A DNA stretch of 64,000 nt from Streptomyces prunicolor NBRC 13075. GTDB taxonomy: Bacteria > Actinomycetota > Actinomycetes > Streptomycetales > Streptomycetaceae. Numbering within the stretch: position 1 is the stretch's first letter; each line of letters starts with the position of its first letter. The stretch covers positions 62,001 through 126,000 of the forward strand of contig NZ_BARF01000084.1 of the NCBI RefSeq assembly GCF_000367365.1. Direction: 5' to 3'. Made by a program: the position numbers and the translations under genes. The notes beneath the pieces are model-generated. The model made no database searches. It was not told where the DNA came from and saw only the letters and a program-made list of their open reading frames with translations. This document shows, piece by piece, positions 55,686 through 62,729 of the stretch.

Positions 55686-56576
55686 CTACCCACGCGGCGG
55701 GTACTGCGCCTGCGCGATCGGGCTGACCAACAACATCGCGATGGCGTTCACCATGTCGGTGCCGATGTTGTTGAAGTGATCGTCAAGGTTCTGCTCGCGG
55801 AACAAGCCCGCGAAGGGGCCGACTGCTTGCGCGGCTAGACCTGGGCGCAGATCCTCATACCAGTGCTTGGTCTGTAGGTAGAGGGCCCGAGCGCGGATCA
55901 GCAGTTCTTCGTCCACCTTGTTGTCGCGGACGGCCTGCATGGCGGTGGTGATGGAGTCGATCCGGTAGAGCAGCATCTCCAGGGTCCATGGCGCGCTCGC
56001 GGGGCCCACGGCACGAGCCAGGCCGCTGGTCGCGAAGATGCTCGGCGGCTCGAACACCGCGCGCGCCGCGTCCTCAAGCTCATTCCGGAGCTCAGGGGTG
56101 GTGCCACCCTGGTAGCTCACTTCCGTGAAGAAACGGACGAACCGGTTGCGGGCGGTGTCGGTGGCGGCGGGGTGGTCGATCTGCTCCAGCGTGGCCCGCG
56201 CCGCCTCCAAGCACACCTGTTTGCGGCGCAGCCCATCGCCGAACCAGGTTCGGAAAGCCTTGACCGCCTGCCGGGTCGGCACCCACTCCTCGCCCCACCA
56301 CAACCAGATCCCGAACGGCACCAGTGCCAGCGACGGGATCTTCGGCATCTCCACGCGCTTGCTCAGCAGGAGGAGGAACAACTTGCGTTGGTTCGCCGAG
56401 TGCAGCCCCGGCCGGGATCCGCGGCCGGCCCCGCACCGCTGGGGATTGTTGAGCAGCCCAAGCGAGATCCAGTCGTGGATCGTCCGCCTGCTGATCTCAT
56501 AGCCGGCCTTGGACGCATCTTCCAGCAGGTCATCCAAGGTGCCCGGTTCGTGCACCTGCTCCCAAGGGCGTTCCAC
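55686..56576 (-). CDS. MerR-like N-terminal regulator
   Basis: 296 residues from GTG 56576. Residues ~15-65 (YEISRRTIHDWISLGLLNNP, then a loop and NQRKLFLLLL) look like a MerR-type winged helix. The rest is helical with FFTEVSYQGGTTPELRNELED and has no known ligand domain. GC is lower than in neighbours, so it may be a late acquisition. Convergent with the 55.3-kb regulator. Could be an immunity or copy-number regulator. Confidence 0.55.
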   Translation of the reverse strand: MERPWEQVHEPGTLDDLLEDASKAGYEISRRTIHDWISLGLLNNPQRCGAGRGSRPGLHSANQRKLFLLLLSKRVEMPKIPSLALVPFGIWLWWGEEWVPTRQAVKAFRTWFGDGLRRKQVCLEAARATLEQIDHPAATDTARNRFVRFFTEVSYQGGTTPELRNELEDAARAVFEPPSIFATSGLARAVGPASAPWTLEMLLYRIDSITTAMQAVRDNKVDEELLIRARALYLQTKHWYEDLRPGLAAQAVGPFAGLFREQNLDDHFNNIGTDMVNAIAMLLVSPIAQAQYPPRG

Positions 56577-56747
56577 GCTCAGAAATTACACCAACTCCGC
56601 AGCAGCGTGGGGCCGTTGGCGGCGGACACAAGAAGCGTTCGCGGTCTAGCGTCGAAGACGGGATAACCCCGCAGGCCAGATGCTTGGCGGCCCGGCTCTG
56701 CGGAGTGCTCCCGCACGTCCTGACCCGTCTCAGCAACGGAGCCTTCC
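56577..56747. other. Intergenic region, probable divergent promoters
   Basis: No gene seen. It must hold promoters for the MerR-like gene (minus) and the 52-residue gene (plus), but no clear consensus pair was found. Confidence 0.35.
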
Positions 56748-56906
56748 ATGCACATCGACTCTAAGCCGTCTGTTCCTGATCAGTACCGTTCCCGGGCCCG
56801 CCGGTATCGGCGGGTCCTCACCATGAAGGTGATCGGAGGGGCGTGCACGGCACTCGGCGGCGTCGCGGTGCAACTCCTGCTTCACTCCGTCATCGGTCGC
56901 CGCTGA
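56748..56906 (+). CDS. 52-residue single-TM protein
   Basis: ATG 56748 with CGGAG six bases upstream. Basic N-terminus (YRSRARRYRRVLTMK) then a hydrophobic segment (VIGGACTALGGVAVQLLL). Probably membrane-inserted with its N-terminus inside. Not recognised. Confidence 0.45.
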   Translation: MHIDSKPSVPDQYRSRARRYRRVLTMKVIGGACTALGGVAVQLLLHSVIGRR

Positions 56907-57194
56907 GCCGCGCCGCCGGCCTGGGGAGACGTCCGACCGTCTCCTGATCTCGGCGGTTCCGAGGGGCAGGGGCACTGTGCCCCTGCACTCCCAGCTCGGA
57001 CAGCGGGTTGGTACCGCGTCGACTGTGACTTCCACCGATGTCTGGCCGGCTCACTCGACGACAAGGCAGGTCACAGCTTCACACTCAACGCCAGTTGGCC
57101 AGCTTGCTCAGCAATAGTTGGCCAGCGGCAATCAGGTCGATCCAGAATCTGCCGCAGGACGCTCACAGCAGAGTGCTTGGAGTCGGCGGTGTCG
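56907..57194. other. Non-coding region with short hairpins
   Basis: No convincing gene. Hairpins GGAGACG/CGTCTCC (about 56924-56943) and GCAGGGGCA/TGCCCCTGC (about 56965-56986) could end the plus-strand transcript. A GTTGGCCAGC sequence occurs twice, near 57091 and 57116. Confidence 0.4.
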
Positions 57195-57815
57195 TCAGCG
57201 TTCGGGAGGAAAGTCAAGGTCCGGGCCCCCAGCCTCGAAGCGCATGAAGAGGTCTCGCCTTGCCCAGGCGTCCGGGTTGGCGTACTCGACGAGAGGCGCC
57301 TGCTCGGGCCCCCACACCTGAGAGCCGTCGGGATTGTCCCTTCGACACTGGAGCACACCGCTCCCCAGGCGGCGCCATCGAAGACCTGCGGCATCGGTGA
57401 ATTCGACGATCGTGGCCTCATGCAGTGGCCGCGGTTCCGCAAGCCTTGACGGGATCCGGGCCTCGCGCATAACGCCAGGGCTCAGGTGGCCGGTCGGCGA
57501 ATCAAACTCCAGGCGCTCTCCGCCATAGAACGAGACCAGATCCCTCATCGGCTGGCTGCTGTAGTTGATGACCCTCAGCACCCAGGTATCAAGGTTGGTC
57601 AGCGGCGACTGAGTAGCCATGAACCCGACGTGCAGCCGAGATGCGTGCACCAGAGTGTTGCGCTCGTCGGCCGCACGCTCCCGCTCTGCGACAAGCTGCT
57701 CCCTCTCGGCCAGACGTTCGGCCTGGCCTACTTGGTGACGGTGCGCTGCATAGCTGATTGCAAGCCCACCGAGCCCAACGAGGCATCCAACGGCGGCAAT
57801 TACAAGCTCGACCAC
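57195..57815 (-). CDS. Membrane-anchored coiled-coil hypothetical protein
   Basis: 206 residues from GTG 57815; no strong ribosome site, and an upstream start at 57899 is possible. A membrane segment at ~2-22 (LVIAAVGCLVGLGGLAISY), a coiled coil (~25-58), then a beta-rich domain (WVLRVINYSSQPMRDLVSFYGG). This layout is common in Streptomyces genomes, so it may be host-derived cargo. Lower GC than phage genes. Confidence 0.5.
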   Translation of the reverse strand: MVELVIAAVGCLVGLGGLAISYAAHRHQVGQAERLAEREQLVAERERAADERNTLVHASRLHVGFMATQSPLTNLDTWVLRVINYSSQPMRDLVSFYGGERLEFDSPTGHLSPGVMREARIPSRLAEPRPLHEATIVEFTDAAGLRWRRLGSGVLQCRRDNPDGSQVWGPEQAPLVEYANPDAWARRDLFMRFEAGGPDLDFPPER

Positions 57816-57946
57816 GCTGCCAGTGTGATCGCAGCCTGTGAAGGTGTCGAGTGCCAATGCGGAACTGGCCAGGTACCGCTGCGAGTGGCCACCAACCATT
57901 GCACGTCACATCGACGTGTCGCGGACGGGATGCTTGAATCGAACAC

Positions 57947-58357
57947 ATGAACGAGCTGCCGCCGGACCCTCCTCGCCTTCGGGCGATCCTCGGGTACCTC
58001 GAAAAGCAGCTCGCCGAGGAAGAGACCGTGATGACGTACCTGCGGCTCCAGCGTGATGCCGTACGAGACGCCCTCACCCGCGCCGAGGCCCCACCCCCGC
58101 GGCGGTCGCGGATCCCCAAGGGCGGCTCCGGCCTCGGCCCGATGGCGCAGGCCTCGCCTCGGCCGCAGTTCGTTGTTCAGCAGAAGCGCACGCCCCGCGG
58201 GCCCGAGCCCGCGATCATTCACCTTGGCGACTGCACGATGATCGAGGGCACACCCCATCGGATCACCGAGCATGACGCGCGTGTCTCCCTCTCGGACCCG
58301 AACATCGAGGCGTGCGCGTTCTGTCGGCCGGACACCGAGCTGGGGATCCTGGACTGA
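57947..58357 (+). CDS. DUF6233-like protein
   Basis: 136 residues from ATG 57947. A helical start (RLRAILGYLEKQLAEEETV), a basic linker, then FVVQQKRTPRGPEPAIIHLG, TPHRITEHDARVSL and ACAFCRPDTELGIL, the pattern of DUF6233 proteins found in Streptomyces chromosomes and mobile elements. The conserved DC...C..C residues suggest metal binding. Function unknown. Followed by a strong terminator. Confidence 0.65.
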   Translation: MNELPPDPPRLRAILGYLEKQLAEEETVMTYLRLQRDAVRDALTRAEAPPPRRSRIPKGGSGLGPMAQASPRPQFVVQQKRTPRGPEPAIIHLGDCTMIEGTPHRITEHDARVSLSDPNIEACAFCRPDTELGILD

Positions 58358-58369
58358 CCCAGACACAAC

Positions 58370-58398
58370 GAAACCCCCGCACGATCGTGTGCGGGGGT
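58370..58398. terminator. Terminator between convergent genes
   Basis: AACCCCCGCAC paired with GTGCGGGGGTT-type arms around GATC, 12 bases after the DUF6233-like stop, followed by TTC. It lies directly before the stop of the minus-strand membrane peptide and may serve both strands. Confidence 0.65.
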
Positions 58399-58545
58399 TC
58401 ATCGTTCATGCGGACGCCGACTGCTGGGGATGGCGTCCTCTGGCGGAGGCGGGCTCGGCGGCGGAAACACGAGGTCCTCGAACGCTTCCATCGCGAGGAG
58501 GAGCAGTAGCAACAGGGCCGGTAGAAACAGCGCGATCAAGACCAC
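58399..58545 (-). CDS. 48-residue single-TM protein with Pro-rich tail
   Basis: GTG 58545 with GGAGG five bases upstream. Hydrophobic Leu-rich segment (3-18), then an acidic and Pro-rich tail (AFEDLVFPPPSPPPPED). Similar short peptides accompany mobile-element genes in Streptomyces. Confidence 0.55.
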   Translation of the reverse strand: MVLIALFLPALLLLLLLAMEAFEDLVFPPPSPPPPEDAIPSSRRPHER

Positions 58546-58722
58546 GGCACCTCCCAGGGGGAGAGTGGGCGGGCTTTCTCAGATCGGTTCGTCTGACTCT
58601 GTGGGATGGCTACGTCGCATTCAGTGTGCGTCCGAATGGAGTAGCACGCATGTCGATCACAGGACCGAGCGCGGGCTAAGCCCTCCATTAACCCCTGCCC
58701 CGAAGGCCTTGGCCGAGCTGAG
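58546..58722. other. Intergenic region
   Basis: No gene seen on either strand; presumably holds the promoter of the 58.4-kb membrane peptide. Confidence 0.3.
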
Positions 58723-59067
58723 CTAGCAGAGAATCCGGCCGAGCCGCTGAAGCTCGGCGTCTCGCTGTTCGGCAGTCACCATCGGGTAACCGCGACACGA
58801 GGCTTCGTGCCCCTCACCGTCATCCCATATCGAGACAACCCCACCGTGATGGCTACAGGCGCCCCGGTGGCCGATCGAGGTCGAGGGCCAACCATCCGCG
58901 CAGCTACTGCCCTGGTACGTCCAGTGCAGTAGGGGCGCAGTCGGCGCGGGCTTCTCTGGCGGCGCCTCTTCGGGGTCCGACGAACTACAGCTACTCACCC
59001 CCGTGTAGAGCCATACCGCCACCACGAACGCCACGATGCACCCGCAGCCCCCATCGTTCCTCGCCAC
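58723..59067 (-). CDS. DUF3761-like exported or anchored small protein
   Basis: 114 residues from GTG 59067 (GAGGGG five bases upstream). A hydrophobic segment (~8-24) ends in SSCSSSD, which could be a lipid-attachment or signal region. The C-terminal domain has GSSCADGWPSTSIGHRGAC then SHHGGVV, the DUF3761 pattern. Probably acts at the cell surface. Confidence 0.6.
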   Translation of the reverse strand: MARNDGGCGCIVAFVVAVWLYTGVSSCSSSDPEEAPPEKPAPTAPLLHWTYQGSSCADGWPSTSIGHRGACSHHGGVVSIWDDGEGHEASCRGYPMVTAEQRDAELQRLGRILC

Positions 59068-59148
59068 GAAACCCCCTCTAGCCCCTCCCGTGAGGGCGCA
59101 TCCTACGGCCAACGAAGAAGGCCCCCGCCGGCCGAGGGTTTCGCGTTG

Positions 59149-59331
59149 TCAGTCGCAGGTCGGCCGCTCGGCCGGTGGCTGTGTCTCTTGGTGGATGATG
59201 TCGAAGGCCTCGGCAATGGCGGCGCCGAGAAGGTGTCGGGGCACGGTGGCCCGGTACTCGATGCGGACGCCATCGCGGGGTGGGTCGTCGTCGGCTCGCG
59301 GCCGGGCGGGCGGGTTGGGGCTGTCGTTCAT
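59149..59331 (-). CDS. Small acidic hypothetical protein
   Basis: 60 residues from ATG 59331, overlapping the upstream stop (ATGA). Pro/Asp-rich start, then YRATVPRHLLGAAIAEAFDII. Operon position and overlap support it. Not recognised. Confidence 0.55.
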   Translation of the reverse strand: MNDSPNPPARPRADDDPPRDGVRIEYRATVPRHLLGAAIAEAFDIIHQETQPPAERPTCD

Positions 59332-59711
59332 GCGGCGGCTTCTGTCCCTGCGTTGGCGGCGGCGCACCACAGGCACCGGTCGGTCGCTTCGGTCGCTTCT
59401 GCGGGCGCGGCGTCGGGGTCGTCGATGGTGCTCGTCGTGACCCGCTGGACGAGACGGAACTCGCTGTTGGGGTGCTCCCTGCGGCGCCGGCGGTAGGAGT
59501 CGACGGCGCGGTCCCGCTCGGCGACGTCCCGGAGGAGGGTGCCCCAGCGGCCGTTCACCCGGCCTTCCACCTGCCACCGTCGGGCCGGTGGCGCTGCCTC
59601 CGGGCCGGTGATGCCGAGGCGTTCGACGAGGGCGCGGAGCCGGTCCAGCTCGTCGTACAGGTTGTCGAGGTCGGCGCTGTTCAGGTCGTCGAGGCGGATG
59701 CGCGCGGTCAT
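59328..59711 (-). CDS. Small hypothetical protein of the replication operon
   Basis: 127 residues from ATG 59711 (AAGGGACACCG upstream). IRLDDLNSADLDNLYDELDRL at the start is a pattern seen in Streptomyces prophage and element proteins; SEFRLVQRVTTSTI and CLWCAAA at the end. Function unknown. Confidence 0.55.
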   Translation of the reverse strand: MTARIRLDDLNSADLDNLYDELDRLRALVERLGITGPEAAPPARRWQVEGRVNGRWGTLLRDVAERDRAVDSYRRRRREHPNSEFRLVQRVTTSTIDDPDAAPAEATEATDRCLWCAAANAGTEAAA

Positions 59712-59938
59712 CGGTGTCCCTTCAGGGCAGGGCCGTATGGGCTGGCCCAGGCCGGCCGGTCGGTGCGGACCCGGGCGCGCGTCCTGGCCGCGAATCGTAC
59801 GAGGTGCCGGGTGGTCTCGGCGACTCGCTTTGCGAGGGCGGCGAGTTGCTCGCGCAGTTGCCGCCACCAGATGGCGATGCGCTGGAGGGCGGCGCCGACG
59901 GCGCGCGCCAGCTCGGGGGTCAGGAGGGTGTTACGCAT
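59708..59938 (-). CDS. Small basic helical protein
   Basis: 76 residues from ATG 59938 (ATGA overlap with the next gene). Arg/Ala-rich amphipathic helices (WRQLREQLAALAKRVAETTRHL). Not recognised. Confidence 0.5.
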   Translation of the reverse strand: MRNTLLTPELARAVGAALQRIAIWWRQLREQLAALAKRVAETTRHLVRFAARTRARVRTDRPAWASPYGPALKGHR

Positions 59939-59957
59939 GGGCTACTCCGATGGGTCA

Positions 59958-59985
59958 GGCCCGGCCGCCTGGTGGCGGCCGGGCC
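59958..59985 (-). terminator. Intergenic hairpin
   Basis: 12-bp perfect arms (59974-59985 and 59958-59969) with a four-base loop, five bases after the stop of the 60.0-kb gene. Confidence 0.6.
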
Positions 59986-59990
59986 GGTGG

Positions 59991-60182
59991 CTATTCGGCG
60001 TCGAGGGCGTACCGCCCGGTCTTGGGCACGTACGTGAGGCCGAAGCGGATGGGCAGGTTCTTGTGGTCGGCGCCGGTGCGCTCCAGGTACGGCGAGCAGC
60101 AGCAGCCGCAGCCCTCGATCAAGATGCCGTGCTTCGCGGTGAGGGCGGCCAGCTCCTCGAGGAACTCTTCAATCCCGGACAT
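59991..60182 (-). CDS. Small cysteine-motif protein
   Basis: 63 residues from ATG 60182 (TGATG overlap). IEEFLEELAALTAKHGILIEG followed by CGCCCSPYL; the CGCC cluster may bind metal. I recall similar small proteins in actinophages but cannot assign a family. Confidence 0.55.
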   Translation of the reverse strand: MSGIEEFLEELAALTAKHGILIEGCGCCCSPYLERTGADHKNLPIRFGLTYVPKTGRYALDAE

Positions 60183-60688
60183 CACAGCTCCCCGTACGAG
60201 ACGAGGAACCAGCGGGGGCGCTCCTGGATCGGTGTGAGGCCGAGCGCTTCGAGGGCACGCGCGAGCCGCGCGTCCCACTTCTCCGTGGGCGGCTTCCACA
60301 GCAGGTCTTGCGGGTCGATGTACTCGACGTGCCCGCGGTGCACTGTCGTTGAGTGCGCGGCCAGGGCGTAGGCGGGCACGGAGTGCGAGCAGTACGTCTC
60401 CAGCTTCACGCCGATCTGCTTCTCGGCTTCGCGGCGCCGATCCCAGTAGCCGGTCTCGCGGGCGTCGCGCGTCCACGTCTCGGTGAACCCGGCGACCTCG
60501 GTCAGGAGCCGGTTCTCGACGGCCGTACCGATGTCGTCCCCGTCCTCGTCCTCGTCGTCGCCGGTGGGCTCGTACCAGGGCGTCGGCAGCAGGTAGCCGT
60601 ACTCGTCGACCTCCTGCACCTTCCAGCCGTCGTCGGCGCCGCCCAGGTCGTAGCCGTAGACGAGGATCGCGTCCGAAGCCTGTCCCAT
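60182..60688 (-). CDS. Hypothetical acidic protein
   Basis: 168 residues from ATG 60688 (GGAGACAG upstream). AILVYGYDLGGADDGWKV at the start, an acidic loop (EPTGDDEDEDGDD), and a C-terminal ARLARALEALGLTPIQERPRWFL. No family recognised, but similar proteins occur in actinobacterial phages and prophages. Confidence 0.55.
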   Translation of the reverse strand: MGQASDAILVYGYDLGGADDGWKVQEVDEYGYLLPTPWYEPTGDDEDEDGDDIGTAVENRLLTEVAGFTETWTRDARETGYWDRRREAEKQIGVKLETYCSHSVPAYALAAHSTTVHRGHVEYIDPQDLLWKPPTEKWDARLARALEALGLTPIQERPRWFLVSYGEL

Positions 60689-60689
60689 G

Positions 60690-60989
60690 TCAGCTGTCTC
60701 CGTTCGTGTCGGTGCGGCGGGCCTGCGCCGAGGTGAGGCCCCGCCGGAAGCCCTCGACGGCATCCCGGCCGAACTGTTCGAGGGCGGCGCGGCGTCCGGC
60801 GGCACGCTCCCGCTTCGACGCCGAGGAGAGGACGACGCTGCCGAAGACGAAGCAGACGACGGGCACGATGTAGCCGCCGTCGTCGACGCCGAACGTCACG
60901 GCGGACCAGACGGCGACAGCGACGGCGGCGAAGGCGAGGCAGAACGCGCCCGTGGCGAGGGCACGGGCGTAGCGGCGGTGCGTGTTCAC
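60690..60989 (-). CDS. Small two-TM membrane protein
   Basis: 99 residues from GTG 60989 (GTGA overlap). Two hydrophobic segments (about 11-32 and 40-55) and a basic cytoplasmic tail. Not recognised. Confidence 0.55.
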   Translation of the reverse strand: MNTHRRYARALATGAFCLAFAAVAVAVWSAVTFGVDDGGYIVPVVCFVFGSVVLSSASKRERAAGRRAALEQFGRDAVEGFRRGLTSAQARRTDTNGDS

Positions 60990-61321
60990 AGGTCGATCTC
61001 GATCTCATGCGGCGGGACACCGGCAGCAAGCTCCCGGTGAAGGATCTGCAGGCGGGCTATCGCGATGTCGTCGCGGCTGCCGAGGGCTAGGCGGGTCGGC
61101 CTGGGCAGGGTGTCCCAGCAGTCCCAGCACAGGTACTGGCCCGTCCTGCGCTTGGCCTCACAGACGGGGTTGGGGCAGTTCAGTGCGGTCATGTGCTTGT
61201 TATCCCTGTGCGTGCGGAGCCGCCGGACGAGGGCCCCGCCCGCAGCGGCGCCCGCGAGGGGCACCGCTGCGGCAAGGGCGGTGAGCGGCGCCAGGACGCC
61301 GAGGAGCCGTCCGCCAGTCAC
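60986..61321 (-). CDS. Membrane-anchored zinc-ribbon protein
   Basis: 111 residues from GTG 61321, chosen because GTGA overlaps the upstream stop; an internal ATG at 61192 would give 68 residues. The hydrophobic start (LLGVLAPLTALAAAVPLAGA) is followed by CPNPVCEAKRRTGQYLCWDCW, a four-cysteine ribbon. Not recognised beyond this. Confidence 0.55.
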   Translation of the reverse strand: MTGGRLLGVLAPLTALAAAVPLAGAAAGGALVRRLRTHRDNKHMTALNCPNPVCEAKRRTGQYLCWDCWDTLPRPTRLALGSRDDIAIARLQILHRELAAGVPPHEIEIDL

Positions 61322-61623
61322 GTCCTCACCAAGCCGCGGAAGGCGCTGTTGACCATGCTGATGAGCCACATCAAGGCGACCTGTTCGGCTGCCTCCGGGG
61401 ACCAGCCGCGCCGGGTGAGGTCGGTACGGATGCCGTCGGCGTGGTCGAAGATCGGCGACATCAGCTCGGTGAACGCCAGCAGGCTGTTGCTGAGTTCGTT
61501 CCGGGTGTCGTCGATCTCTTCGCGGCTGGGCATCTTCGGCTTGTCCTCGGTGCTGTCCTCGTCGGGGATGCGGCCGGCCACGTAGCCGAGGAGGCGGTCG
61601 AGTCCGGTGGGGCGCTGGGTCAT
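61318..61623 (-). CDS. Small helical hypothetical protein
   Basis: 101 residues from ATG 61623 (TGATG overlap). Acidic first half and a long helix (LSNSLLAFTELMSPIFDHADG), ending in WSPEAAEQVALMWLISMVN. Not recognised; similar proteins occur in Streptomyces elements. Confidence 0.55.
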   Translation of the reverse strand: MTQRPTGLDRLLGYVAGRIPDEDSTEDKPKMPSREEIDDTRNELSNSLLAFTELMSPIFDHADGIRTDLTRRGWSPEAAEQVALMWLISMVNSAFRGLVRT

Positions 61624-61808
61624 TGGGGCTTCCTTCGGGGTCGTTCGGGGTGGCGGTCCCAGATGTGGGCGGCGTCGTTCCAGGCGCGGACGCGGCACCA
61701 GGTGGGGACGGGGGCGCAGTTGAAGGCAAAGACTTCGATCTTTCGCCATACGCGGGCGTGCCTCCGCCGCTTCCAGTGGCGGCGGACACGCATCGGGATC
61801 AGGCGCAT
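61620..61808 (-). CDS. Small very basic protein
   Basis: 62 residues from ATG 61808, one base after the upstream stop. About one third Arg/Lys/His; nucleic-acid binding is possible. Overlap with the next gene (TGATG) supports translation. Confidence 0.5.
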   Translation of the reverse strand: MRLIPMRVRRHWKRRRHARVWRKIEVFAFNCAPVPTWCRVRAWNDAAHIWDRHPERPRRKPQ

Positions 61809-61809
61809 G

Positions 61810-62706
61810 TCACTGGCCTGCCTGGGGCAGGTCGGCCTTGTCCGGCCAGTGCGGTTCGGGCTCCACGGCCGGGTCCAGAGGGGCGCCGCAGTCGGCGCAC
61901 TTCCGGGACTTCACCCACATGCGCCGAACGTTGCGGTACTCGCTGGTGACCTCCCAGGCGATGTGCGCGCACTCGGTGTCGTCGTCGACCTGGTCGAGGA
62001 CGGCGAGCGCCTCACGCCGGCCGTCGCCGCACATCTCCGCGAACCTCATGCCGGGCCAGCAGATGCCGCACTTCGCGGCGTGTGCCACCGCGGCGTCGTG
62101 CGCGACCTTGACCGCCTCCATCAGCGGTATCGACCGGCGCTGGGTGGGCGTGGGCTTCGGCTCGTCGGGGGCGACGCATGGTCCGCCGTCGGCGGCGAGC
62201 AGCTCGTCCCGCACCTTGCGGCAGTGCTCTTCGGTCGCGTTCTCCACGACCAGGCGGTGCTCCTGCCAGTCGTACAGGGTCGCGAACACGCCGCTCCGGC
62301 CGATGACGTACCGCTCGCCTTGGAATTGGTCACAGGTGCACTCGCCGAGCCCGCACCTGCCCCCCTTGATATGCCAGTTCACGTTGTGGTGGCAGTCGTA
62401 GCAACTGGCGAGCGACAAGGGCGCCCGCTTCGGCTCCTCGTCGTGGATCCACGCGGCGAGCGCGTCGGCGTACGCGCCGTGCGCGTCCTTGGCGCGGTTC
62501 TGCGCTGCCTTGGCCTGCTCGTCGACGGCCTGCGCGACATGCCGGAGCCCGCCGACGTGCGGGGAGAACTCGGCGACCTTCCGGGCGAGCGGCTCGGGCA
62601 GCACCTCAGCCAACCGGACCGGGGTCCGCTTGATGCCGTGGCCCGGGTCGAGGCACAGCTTCAGGAAGCTGCGCAGCGCCTCGGGGTTGGCGTAGTCCTG
62701 GTGCAC
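61810..62706 (-). CDS. Zinc-finger-rich hypothetical protein after the initiator
   Basis: 298 residues from GTG 62706 (AGGAG eight bases upstream). Helical start, then SCYDCHHNVNWHIKGGRCGLGECTC (two zinc-type clusters), a central part, CGICWPGM and a C-terminal KCADCGAP ribbon. Several metal sites suggest a nucleic-acid-binding protein. Cotranscribed with the initiator-like gene 23 bases upstream. Confidence 0.55.
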   Translation of the reverse strand: MHQDYANPEALRSFLKLCLDPGHGIKRTPVRLAEVLPEPLARKVAEFSPHVGGLRHVAQAVDEQAKAAQNRAKDAHGAYADALAAWIHDEEPKRAPLSLASCYDCHHNVNWHIKGGRCGLGECTCDQFQGERYVIGRSGVFATLYDWQEHRLVVENATEEHCRKVRDELLAADGGPCVAPDEPKPTPTQRRSIPLMEAVKVAHDAAVAHAAKCGICWPGMRFAEMCGDGRREALAVLDQVDDDTECAHIAWEVTSEYRNVRRMWVKSRKCADCGAPLDPAVEPEPHWPDKADLPQAGQ

Positions 62707-62729
62707 TGGGGTTTCTCCTTCGTGGTGGA

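Noticed and set aside
57071..57442. Minus-strand 123-codon frame overlapping the 57.2-kb gene
   Set aside because: Its end looks fairly protein-like, but it overlaps a better frame with a membrane segment and coiled coil, and has no clear ribosome site.
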